In this document: positions 13,514 to 18,928 of the stretch, in pieces
Layout: every line of letters begins with the position of its first letter
Position numbering within the stretch: position 1 is the stretch's first letter
Assembly (NCBI GenBank): GCA_016177165.1
Contig: JACOVT010000049.1
Coordinates: 1 to 18,928 of the forward strand
From: Microcaldota archaeon
GTDB lineage: Archaea; B1Sed10-29; JACOVT01
Length of the DNA: 18,928 nucleotides
Direction of reading: 5' to 3'
The notes under the pieces: model-generated
Databases searched by the model: none
What the model was told of the DNA's origin: nothing
The model's input: only the letters and a program-made list of their open reading frames with translations
Made by a program: the position numbers and the translations under genes

Positions 13514-13543
13514 CTGCAAACAAAAGTTGCCTTCACAGGCAGG

Positions 13544-13678
13544 CGCCCAAGGCAGGAATTGAACCTGCGACTTCTCGGTTAACAGCCGAGCGCTCTACCG
13601 TTCCTCGCTTTTCCGAGGTTTTTCTCGCTAGCCGACTTGTCGGCTTTCCCAACGGAAAAAGCTCTGAGCTACTTGGGC
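13544..13678 (-). tRNA. tRNA-Asn(GTT) with D-loop intron
   Basis: Exon 1 is 13678-13664 and exon 2 is 13601-13544. Joined they give a 73-nt tRNA: acceptor GCCCAAG/CTTGGGC, D stem GCTC/GAGC with loop AGACGGTA, anticodon stem CTCGG/CCGAG with loop CTGTTAA (anticodon GTT, 13583-13581), variable AAGTC, T stem GCAGG/CCTGC with loop TTCAATT, discriminator G. CCA is not encoded. The 62-nt insertion lies between G15 and residue 16. T-rich sequence (minus strand, 13527-13518) follows as a possible terminator. Confidence 0.9.
13602..13663 (-). other. 62-nt tRNA intron in the D loop (bulge-helix-bulge type)
   Basis: Predicted splice sites fall in two 3-nt bulges, AGA (13665-13663) and GAA (13603-13601), each cut after its second base, the archaeal endonuclease rule. 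Between them the exon CTC (13668-13666) pairs with intron GAG (13606-13604); this central helix is 3 bp instead of the strict 4, a relaxed motif. The inner helix is GCTTTTTCCG with CGGAAAAGC (one bulged T). Inside it AGCCGA/TCGGCT (13630-13645) makes a further hairpin. No open frame or homing endonuclease is present. Confidence 0.78.
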
Positions 13679-13687
13679 TTCCCAATG

Positions 13688-13727
13688 GCCCAAGGTTGCG
13701 CAACTGGTTGTTGCGCCTGACTTGGGC
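13688..13727 (-). other. strong hairpin copying the tRNA-Asn acceptor stem
   Basis: Reading the minus strand, GCCCAAG (13727-13721) and CTTGGGC (13694-13688) pair. Inside them GCGCAAC and GTTGCGC pair around an AACCA loop. The outer 7-bp stem is identical in both strands to the acceptor stem of the tRNA-Asn that starts 9 bases later. It may be a leader structure, a tRNA fragment or an integration scar. It is not followed by a T-run, so a terminator is unlikely. Confidence 0.55.
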
Positions 13728-13754
13728 GTGTAGTTTTGGTTTGGTTTACTCGAT

Positions 13755-13892
13755 TTAAAAGATGAGCGGGATGAACGCCGCGATTATCGTCGCCAGCACT
13801 CGTTCCAAAAGGGTGAGGTCTGGATAAAGCCAAGCTGCGCCGATGATCATGAAGAAGACAACCCACGAGAGAATCCACTGCTTTGGCGGCAT
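13755..13892 (-). CDS. 45-aa small membrane protein
   Basis: Short protein with two hydrophobic segments, WILSWVVFFMIIGAAWLY and VLATIIAAFIPLIF, joined by a short acidic turn (PDLTLLER); likely a helical hairpin in the membrane. It lies at the end of a much longer open frame, but only this part looks like protein: ATG 13892 follows a GCGTGA ribosome-binding site, and ATTTAAG (13919-13925) gives a TATA box 30 bp upstream. TTTTAAAT at its stop (13753-13760) may be the promoter for the tRNA region. No family recognised. Confidence 0.6.
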   Translation of the reverse strand: MPPKQWILSWVVFFMIIGAAWLYPDLTLLERVLATIIAAFIPLIF

Positions 13893-13928
13893 GTTCACGC
13901 CCCCTAAACGGGCGCGGGGCTTAAATCT

Positions 13929-13975
13929 GTTACGCCCCCAACGCGGCCGGTGAAAGCCGTGGGTTGCGGGGTAAC
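13929..13975. other. long imperfect hairpin in intergenic gap
   Basis: The 150-bp gap between the DUF1699 gene and the 45-aa gene holds a 47-nt GC-rich imperfect palindrome: GTTAC with GTAAC at the ends, CCCC with GGGG, AAC with GTT, and GGC with GCC around the CGGTGAAA loop. It could end transcription from the DUF1699 gene or fold as a small RNA. The rest of the gap shows a purine-rich run (minus strand) and no gene. Confidence 0.4.
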
Positions 13976-14041
13976 GAGAAAAGACTTTTTGCTTTCTTTC
14001 CTTTTCGCTGGAGCGTTTCGCCGTGCGGCTTGCACAGCGCG

Positions 14042-14428
14042 CTACTTTTCCCTGCGCAGGTAGAAATAGACCGTTCTGAGCGGGATGCTCAGTTCTTTCG
14101 CGATCGCCTTGGCTGGCTTGCCTGTCTTGCGCATGTTGACTATCTGCGCTACGGTTCCGCTTTCGTACTTTTTCGGCCTGCCGACAGGGAATTCGCCCGG
14201 CTGGAAAATGATTCCCGAGTCGCCCAACCTTTTGAACAGTTTCTTGCTGGTCTGCTTGTAAAGACTGGGTGGGCACTGAATGCGCCTCACTCCGGGGCAT
14301 TTGGCGACCAGCGCGTCGATTATCTCATCAGTGGGGCGAAGATTGAGGTAGACTTCTTGGTGGTGCGGCTCGACGTCTCTTATCTCTGAAATGAGCAGGT
14401 TCTTGCTAGGCGCCTTGATTACTTGCAA
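14042..14428 (-). CDS. DUF1699 protein with Hin-like DNA-binding C-terminus
   Basis: Protein of 128 aa in two parts. Residues 20-75 match archaeal DUF1699 (VYLNLRPTDEIIDALVAKCPGVRRIQCP, then YKQTSKKLFKRLGDSGI at its end). Residues 82-126 are a resolvase/invertase-type helix-turn-helix beginning with the minor-groove arm GRPKK, then VAQIVNMRKTGKPAKAIAKEL and the recognition helix region SIPLRTVYFYLRRE; the layout equals the C-terminal domain of Hin (GRPRAI...STLYRYF). The catalytic invertase domain is absent, so it is a binder, not a recombinase. TTG 14428 is the only workable start; GAGGGATT precedes it and TTTAAATA lies at 14467-14474. An inverted repeat upstream of that box may be its own operator. 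Confidence 0.8.
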   Translation of the reverse strand: MQVIKAPSKNLLISEIRDVEPHHQEVYLNLRPTDEIIDALVAKCPGVRRIQCPPSLYKQTSKKLFKRLGDSGIIFQPGEFPVGRPKKYESGTVAQIVNMRKTGKPAKAIAKELSIPLRTVYFYLRREK

Positions 14429-14473
14429 AACAATCCCTCTTATTGCATTATTTCTTCAAAATGAGGTATTTAA

Positions 14474-14497
14474 AGGTTTTTGCGCTGGCAAAAACCT
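14474..14497. promoter_or_regulatory. inverted repeat box 2, candidate operator
   Basis: AGGTTTTTGC and GCAAAAACCT with spacer GCTG form the same perfect 10-bp inverted repeat as at 3712-3735. It overlaps the stop codon of the Lrp-like gene and abuts the TATA box TTTAAATA (14467-14474) of the DUF1699 gene on the minus strand, the same geometry as the first copy. Confidence 0.65.
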
Positions 14498-15584
14498 ATC
14501 TTGTCGGCTTTTTTCGGGCTGCTTCTTCCTCCAGGTATTGGAAGACGTTGCAGCGCGACTCTGGCGCGTATGCCTTTTCCAAGTCTAGCTTGCGGTAGCC
14601 GATGCTTCCCAGTATTGGCTGAAGCACTAGGGCGCTTTCCTCGCCGCGCAGCAGGCCTCCCCACCCCTTGCGGACGCGCTCTTGGAACTTGTTGATCTCG
14701 CCGATGCCGCTGAAACAGGCTATGTAAATGTCATCCATGTCGCCCAGGCAGTTGACCGAGTAGACGATGTTGTTCATGGGCTCCAACTCTTCCTCGACTG
14801 TCAGTGCTTTGCGCGACTCGACGACTGCTTTCATGAAGTTCTCCTTTACGAGGTAGCTCACGAGTTGGATGACCGTGGGCTTTAACGGGATGGAACGCAA
14901 AGCTATCGTGGGTCGCTGTATGAACTGCCGCGCCGTGAGCTGGTGCTTGTGGTATTTCTCTACTGGCACGGAAACTCCCGGGTGCTCCCGAGACATCAGC
15001 TGGTTGAGGTAGTACTGGGCTGTCGAGACCGGGATTCCTGCGCGCTCGGCGATCTCCTTCAGCGAGATGCGCGAGTTCTCGTTGAGCATCAGCAGGATTT
15101 TCCTTTTGGCCTCGTCGAGCGGTATTCCTTTGAGGAAGTCGTTGCGGTAGGGAAAGAAGCCGACGCCCACTTCGCATATGGTGTTGGTCTTCCACTCCTC
15201 TATGTGGTCTTCGAGCTCGTATCTAAACCAGTGGGCCCACCGATTGAAGTGGGAAGGCGATTCGGCAATGCCATAAATGACTAGGTCGAAGTCGCCCTTG
15301 GTGAGCGCGGCAAACTGGGGTGTGTTGTGTTTTAGCAGCAGGTTGCGCAACTTTGTGACGTCTGGTTGCTTCTTGAACTTGACGCGGACGAGGTTGCGGA
15401 CCACTCCCAACGCGTATTCATTGATCTCGAGCGTGTAGGACATTCCTAATTGTTCCTCGAGCCAGCGGATGCGCCTTGCGGCGGTAGCAGGGGCGCAGCC
15501 GATCTCCTTGGCTATTGCCGAAACCGGCGTACGACTGTCCTCGCTCAGTTTTTCCAAGACTTTGATAGAAACCTTATCTATCAT
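14496..15584 (-). CDS. double-HTH Lrp/AsnC-like transcription regulator
   Basis: Protein of 362 aa with two Lrp-type winged helices. HTH1 spans residues 3-46 (KVLEKLSEDSRTPVSAIAKEI, recognition helix APATAARRIRWLEEQ). Residues 60-135 look like a RAM-like ligand domain (RNLVRVKFKK, then FDLVIYGIAES). HTH2 spans 157-200 (KILLMLNENSRISLKEIAERAGIPVSTAQYYLNQL). A C-terminal alpha/beta region (about 235-350) with CLGDMDDIYIACFSG may be a second effector domain. Ordinary Lrp proteins are about 150 aa with one HTH. The ATG lies 28 bp after the box CTTTTTATAC (15608-15617), so it is leaderless. It diverges from the methyltransferase operon at 15708 and may control it; the intergenic gap contains dyads. 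Confidence 0.82.
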   Translation of the reverse strand: MIDKVSIKVLEKLSEDSRTPVSAIAKEIGCAPATAARRIRWLEEQLGMSYTLEINEYALGVVRNLVRVKFKKQPDVTKLRNLLLKHNTPQFAALTKGDFDLVIYGIAESPSHFNRWAHWFRYELEDHIEEWKTNTICEVGVGFFPYRNDFLKGIPLDEAKRKILLMLNENSRISLKEIAERAGIPVSTAQYYLNQLMSREHPGVSVPVEKYHKHQLTARQFIQRPTIALRSIPLKPTVIQLVSYLVKENFMKAVVESRKALTVEEELEPMNNIVYSVNCLGDMDDIYIACFSGIGEINKFQERVRKGWGGLLRGEESALVLQPILGSIGYRKLDLEKAYAPESRCNVFQYLEEEAARKKPTR

Positions 15585-15585
15585 A

Positions 15586-15665
15586 TTTACAGTTCTTTAT
15601 CGTAAAAGTATAAAAAGATACCGCTTTTATGAGTATTTTTACAGCAAAACACGCTGTTTTTTGTA
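15586..15665. promoter_or_regulatory. divergent control region with repeated dyads
   Basis: The 123-bp gap between the Lrp-like gene and the methyltransferase operon holds GTAAAAGTA (15602-15610) and TATTTTTAC (15634-15642), inverted copies with one mismatch flanking the Lrp-like TATA box, two direct TTTACAG copies (near 15587 and 15638), and ACAGC-N7-GCTGT (near 15641-15657). These are plausible operators for the Lrp-like protein. The operon's own TATA is TTATAT (15681-15686). Confidence 0.45.
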
Positions 15666-15707
15666 GAAAAGTTAGGAAACTTATATGGTGCCTGATAAAT
15701 AATTGCA

Positions 15708-16553
15708 ATGAGCCATGCCCTCAACTCGCTGATAGAAAGGACCGCTCCATTAATGGAATCGCTGTCCCAAGAGCGCTGCCACGGCAGCCAGGTGGATTCT
15801 GAAAACTGTTCTTGGTACCACGGGGCCTGGCAGTATCTCCGCCTGCTGGACGTTGTTTCAGCCCCAACTTGGCATGATTCCTTCTACCGCAAGGAGTTGG
15901 AGCACGCAGCCCACAGTTATCCTTCACCACGGGTGCTCGTCTGCGGCGTTGCCGACTACTCGATGCTCTACTATGTACTGGAGGAATTCACCAGCAAGCG
16001 CGTTGACATCACAGTGCTGGACCTGTGCAAGACGCCGCTCGAGTTATGCCAGTGGTGCGCCTGGAACCAGAAAAGGAACATCCAAGTGGTTCAGGGAGAC
16101 CTGCTGGCCCATGCCGGGAATTACGACGTCATAGTTACGGACGCCTTCCTAACCCGATTTGACTCAACAAGTAAGAAACAGGTGATAGAAAAGTGGCGCC
16201 AGCTGTTAGCTCCGGGCGGCACGCTGATCACAACAGTGCGCATAGCCAACGGTTCTGAAGGAAAAACCGTTTCGACAGGTGAACAGGTCAACGAGTTTAC
16301 TGGGCGGGCCCTCGATGCTTCCGGTGCTTTGAGCGCATTCCCAACGTCACCTGAGAACATTGCTTTGAAGGCTCGCGAGTATGCCAAGCGGATAGTGAGC
16401 TACCCGGCCAGCGCGGCAAACATAGAATCAGATATTAAGGCTGCAGGGTTTACCATCTCGAGGTTCGGCCTTCGCAAGCTCGAAGGCGAGATGGAACCCA
16501 CGTCTTACGCAGAGATAGTTGCTATCAAGGAGGAATACCATGGCAAAGCTTGA
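15708..16553 (+). CDS. class I SAM-dependent methyltransferase, operon gene 1
   Basis: Protein of 281 aa with a Rossmann methyltransferase core. Motif I is LVCGVADYSM (77-86; the usual GxGxG is GVADYS), the acidic ribose-binding position is Asp105 in TVLDLCKTP, then VVQGDLL (127-133), YDVIVTDAFLTRF (139-151) and LLAPGGTLITTVRI (166-179). An N-terminal helical part (CSWYHGAWQYLRLLDVV) is rich in aromatic residues and may form the substrate lid. Substrate unknown. TTATAT lies about 24 bp before the ATG, so the operon starts leaderless. The last 14 bases overlap the hydrolase gene. Confidence 0.8.
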   Translation: MSHALNSLIERTAPLMESLSQERCHGSQVDSENCSWYHGAWQYLRLLDVVSAPTWHDSFYRKELEHAAHSYPSPRVLVCGVADYSMLYYVLEEFTSKRVDITVLDLCKTPLELCQWCAWNQKRNIQVVQGDLLAHAGNYDVIVTDAFLTRFDSTSKKQVIEKWRQLLAPGGTLITTVRIANGSEGKTVSTGEQVNEFTGRALDASGALSAFPTSPENIALKAREYAKRIVSYPASAANIESDIKAAGFTISRFGLRKLEGEMEPTSYAEIVAIKEEYHGKA

Positions 16554-17472
16554 CGGACAATTGGTGAAAACAGTAACATCCGACGGTATCGAGCTGCACG
16601 GTTTCCTTGCAGATTCTGGCAGCGACACTGCTGTGCTGCACGTGCACGGCACTGCGGGGGACTTCTACACCCACGAGTTTCTCTGGATGGAAGCGGAAAT
16701 GCTTGCTAAGATGGGAATCTCGTTCCTGACAACCAATAACCGCGGGCACGATGTTTACACTGATTTGCGCAAGCACGAGAAAAACGGCAAAGTTGCCTGG
16801 GAAACAATAGGTGGCGCGTTCGAGCGCTTCGAAGACTGCGTTCTCGATATCGGTGCCTGGATTGACTTCCTGGAAAAGCAAGGCGCTAAACGCGTAATCT
16901 TGCAGGGGCACAGCCTTACCCACAAGCTGGTGTACTATCAGCACGCCAAGAAAGACCCGCGCGTTATCGGTCAGATACACTTATCCCCTTGCAACGATGC
17001 CGGCTACCTGAACAACACGCTTGGCAAGGAGCGGTTCGCAGAAGCTACCAGCCTGATCAAGAAGTTAGTGGCTGAAGGTCGAGGAAAGGAAATGCTGCCG
17101 CCGCACATCGCGGTTGTCTGCCCCATGGGTGCAATGGCCGGCTATGGCTACCTTATAGAGGATGGCGTTGGCAACCTGTTCCCTTACCACAAGCCAGACT
17201 CGCCCAACTGGTCATCGCTTTCCAAGATAAGAGAACCGTTACTAGTAGTGTTTGGCGGGGCTGACGAGTTCATCCGGCCATCAATAGCTAAACAGGCAAC
17301 TCTCCACGATGCTGCACGCATCTTCAAGCAGAAAGCCAGCTCGGCCGCAAGCGTTTCCACCCGCGTGATTGAAGGGTCAGCGCACAGCTACATCGGCTTT
17401 GAGGGCGAGCTGGTAAGCACGATACGCGACTGGCTGCGACAGACTTTTCCAGCTAAGGCAAGATCAAAATGA
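16540..17472 (+). CDS. alpha/beta hydrolase, operon gene 2
   Basis: Protein of 310 aa with the alpha/beta hydrolase fold. HVHGTAG (34-40) gives the oxyanion region, GHSLT (123-127) the nucleophile elbow with Ser125, FGGADEF (238-244) the Asp242, and EGSAHSYIG (278-286) the His282. This is a complete triad with an unusual LT after the serine. No signal peptide, so cytoplasmic; likely an esterase, peptidase or lyase of small molecules. ATG 16540 is chosen because AAGGAGGAATACC, a strong ribosome-binding site, precedes it; an in-frame TTG at 16519 is rejected. The stop overlaps the transporter start as ATGA. Confidence 0.85.
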   Translation: MAKLDGQLVKTVTSDGIELHGFLADSGSDTAVLHVHGTAGDFYTHEFLWMEAEMLAKMGISFLTTNNRGHDVYTDLRKHEKNGKVAWETIGGAFERFEDCVLDIGAWIDFLEKQGAKRVILQGHSLTHKLVYYQHAKKDPRVIGQIHLSPCNDAGYLNNTLGKERFAEATSLIKKLVAEGRGKEMLPPHIAVVCPMGAMAGYGYLIEDGVGNLFPYHKPDSPNWSSLSKIREPLLVVFGGADEFIRPSIAKQATLHDAARIFKQKASSAASVSTRVIEGSAHSYIGFEGELVSTIRDWLRQTFPAKARSK

Positions 17473-18335
17473 TTTGGCTCTTGCTTGCCTTAGCGGCTGC
17501 AGGTTCAGAGTCGCTGCGCGACCTGTTTATCAAGAAAAGCACCCGCAGGCTCGATCCGCGAGTTGTAGCGTGGGCTTGGAGATTTTTAGCTACAATCTTC
17601 CTGCTGCCATTGCTGCTCGTCTTACCTTTATCAAGCGTCCAGCAGGCGTTTTGGCCGGCAATTGCGGCAAGCCTTGCACTCAACATGATTGCCACGTTGC
17701 TGATGGCGAGCGCATTGAAACATTCAGACCTCTCGCTGATTTCGCCTCTAGCCACTTTCACAGCCGTGTTTGCGCTCGCATTCTCACCATTTGTTATAGG
17801 TGAGTTACCAAGCTTGATGGGTCTGGTCGGCGTTCTCCTAATTGTCGCTGGTTCATACGTGTTGAACCTAAGAGCTGGTAGCGGGTTGCTCGCGCCGCTC
17901 ATAAGCCTCTCCAAAGACAAAGGCGCCAGAATGATGATGGGCGCAGCACTTGCTTGGGGTCTTGTGGCACCTATAGACAAGATAGCAGTGACGGCTTCCT
18001 CGCCAGTGTTCTACTCTATAGCGATTAACGCTCTGCTTGCTATAGCTCTCGCGCCGCTGCTTGCCCGCAAGCTTCGCGGGCGTATCAACCGCAGCAGCCT
18101 TAACAACCTGGTTCCATTGGGGTTGTTCAGCGCATTGATGCTGATCGCAGAAATGGTGGCAATAACTATGACTCTCGTTCCCTTCGTGGCGGCTTTAAAG
18201 AAGCTGAGCGCATTGTTTGGTGTAATGTTGGGAAAGGTCGCTCTACACGAGAAAGAAGCAAAGGAACGCCTACCAGCTGCGGCAATAATGGTTGTAGGTG
18301 CTGCACTCATTGCGCTTTCGTTTGGAGGAGTTTAG
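17469..18335 (+). CDS. EamA/DMT-family transporter, operon gene 3
   Basis: Membrane protein of 288 aa with about ten hydrophobic helices in two homologous halves (EamA repeats), near the usual 280-300 aa. The first half contains ALKHSDLSLISPLATFTAVFALAF and the second ITMTLVPFVAALKKLSALFGVMLGK, the two conserved re-entry regions of the family. EamA proteins export or import metabolites such as amino acids, purines and metallophores. Between a methyltransferase, two hydrolases and a divergent Lrp-like regulator, export of a small modified metabolite is a reasonable guess only. ATGA overlap with the gene before; its stop abuts the gene after with no gap. Confidence 0.88.
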   Translation: MIWLLLALAAAGSESLRDLFIKKSTRRLDPRVVAWAWRFLATIFLLPLLLVLPLSSVQQAFWPAIAASLALNMIATLLMASALKHSDLSLISPLATFTAVFALAFSPFVIGELPSLMGLVGVLLIVAGSYVLNLRAGSGLLAPLISLSKDKGARMMMGAALAWGLVAPIDKIAVTASSPVFYSIAINALLAIALAPLLARKLRGRINRSSLNNLVPLGLFSALMLIAEMVAITMTLVPFVAALKKLSALFGVMLGKVALHEKEAKERLPAAAIMVVGAALIALSFGGV

Positions 18336-18896
18336 ATGGCAAACGTGCTTATCATCCATGGCAGCTATGGACACCCGGAAGAGAACTGGTTCCCTTGGCT
18401 AAAAGCAGAGCTGGAGAAGCTTGGACATAAGGTTCTCGTACCAAGGCTGCCCACCCCTGAGGGCCAGAAAATGGACATCTGGCTCGCAGAGCTGGCCAAG
18501 TATGACAAATACATCGATGAGGACACGGTGATTGTGGCCCACAGCATGGGCTGCGCACTCGTGCTGCGCAAGCTCGAGCTGCTGGACAAGCCCATAAAGG
18601 CCGTTTTCCTTGTTGGCGGCTTCATTAGGGACATCTGGAACGGCGGCTACGCCGACATAATTGATACATTTTTTGAGAAGCCATTTGACTGGGAAAAGAT
18701 ACGCTCAATGGCCCGACACTTTGAGTTCTACCAGTCGGACAATGATGCGGAAGACGTACCAATCTCGATGGGAGAAGAGATCGCCGGCAACCTTAATGCC
18801 GAGTTGATCATAGTCCACAACGCAGGCCACTTCAACGCAGCTGCCGGCTACACTAAGTTCCCACTGCTGCTTGAGAAAATTAAGGAAGTACTTTAG
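18336..18896 (+). CDS. RBBP9/YdeN-family serine hydrolase, operon gene 4
   Basis: Protein of 186 aa, usual for the RBBP9/YdeN alpha/beta hydrolases, cytoplasmic serine hydrolases of unclear natural substrate. The opening IIHGSYGHPEENWFPWLKAEL, the nucleophile elbow AHSMG (Ser70), SDNDAEDVP (Asp135/137) and AGHFN (His165) all fit. The ATG follows the transporter stop directly; GGAGGAGTTT just before it is the ribosome-binding site. It ends the operon and overlaps the stop of a possible minus-strand gene. Confidence 0.9.
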   Translation: MANVLIIHGSYGHPEENWFPWLKAELEKLGHKVLVPRLPTPEGQKMDIWLAELAKYDKYIDEDTVIVAHSMGCALVLRKLELLDKPIKAVFLVGGFIRDIWNGGYADIIDTFFEKPFDWEKIRSMARHFEFYQSDNDAEDVPISMGEEIAGNLNAELIIVHNAGHFNAAAGYTKFPLLLEKIKEVL

Positions 18897-18928
18897 GCGC
18901 CGTAAATGTTGTCGTGGTGGTCGAAGTC
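18893..18928 (-). CDS. possible C-terminal end of a minus-strand gene
   Basis: At the right edge the minus strand reads DFDHHDNIYGA followed by TAA, with C or G at almost every third codon position, as in the coding genes here. It would be convergent with the RBBP9-like gene, overlapping its stop by four bases, a pattern seen twice elsewhere in this window. Only 11 residues are visible, so this is a weak call and no family can be named. Confidence 0.35.
   Translation of the reverse strand, partial: DFDHHDNIYGA

Noticed and set aside
13893..14300. Long N-terminal extension of the 45-aa membrane protein frame
   Set aside because: It is a shadow of the DUF1699 gene, rich in Arg and Gln, and a TATA box plus ribosome-binding site point to ATG 13892.
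15641..15660. Hairpin ACAGC-N7-GCTGT followed by T residues as a terminator
   Set aside because: No plus-strand gene ends before it; it lies in a divergent promoter gap, so an operator is more likely.
15708..16553. Nicotianamine synthase-like metallophore enzyme, because of the EamA neighbour
   Set aside because: The sequence has an ordinary methyltransferase core (LLAPGGTLITT) and no match I could see to nicotianamine synthase; no opine dehydrogenase is nearby.
1..18928. CRISPR array, insertion sequence with transposase, replication origin
   Set aside because: No regularly spaced long repeats, no transposase or integrase frame, and no origin repeats were seen on either strand.

Overview
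The window is archaeal. It carries ribosomal protein L21e, the RNA polymerase Rpb4 subunit (RpoF), a DUF655 protein, a KsgA/Dim1 rRNA dimethylase, a TBP-fold protein, an archaeosine-type radical SAM enzyme, TATA boxes about 25 bp before start codons, and a tRNA gene with a bulge-helix-bulge-type intron. Gene spacing is tight. First genes of transcripts often look leaderless, several starting with GTG, while downstream genes use GGTGAT-like Shine-Dalgarno sites. The lineage cannot be fixed from sequence reading alone; a small-genome (DPANN-like) archaeon is possible but is only an inference.

Layout. 1-696 (-): 5' part of a Glu/Leu/Phe/Val dehydrogenase, divergent from a lipoprotein gene over one palindromic TATA box. 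765-2930 (+): lipoprotein, divergent PAP2-like membrane protein, helical unknown. 2931-3675 (-): a one-repeat TBP (95 aa, half the usual size) and a small membrane protein. 3843-5057 (+): rpl21e-rpoF-DUF655. 5061-5598 (-): three tiny genes inserted between DUF655 and ksgA, which are usually neighbours. 5673-7717 (+): ksgA and a DHH phosphoesterase. 7695-8435 (-): MazE/MazF toxin-antitoxin pair followed by a truncated cyclase remnant. 8561-8896 (+): csaA. 8893-9783 (-): Fic enzyme, with a 14-codon copy of the csaA 3' end behind its promoter. 9930-10598 (-): HTH-Nudix regulator. 10713-11201 (+): HExxH membrane protein. 11334-12680 (+): a fusion of a RaSEA-like radical SAM domain and the ArcS lysine-transfer domain. 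12737-13513 (+): second lipoprotein. 13544-13678 (-): tRNA-Asn(GTT) with a 62-nt intron in the D loop directly after G15. 13755-15584 (-): 45-aa membrane protein, DUF1699 protein with a Hin-like DNA-binding domain, and a double-HTH Lrp-like regulator. 15708-18896 (+): operon of methyltransferase, alpha/beta hydrolase, EamA transporter and RBBP9-like hydrolase.

How it fits together. Most of the window is core information processing (transcription, ribosome, tRNA modification) with small accessory modules wedged in: toxin-antitoxin, Fic cassette, tiny HTH operon. The observations most worth following are the single-repeat TBP; the fused archaeosine enzyme lying under 1 kb from a tRNA whose intron abuts the archaeosine position G15; and a pair of near-identical inverted repeats (GGTTTTTGC boxes) placed just upstream of the TATA boxes of two distant genes, one encoding a protein whose C-terminus resembles the DNA-binding domain of Hin invertase.
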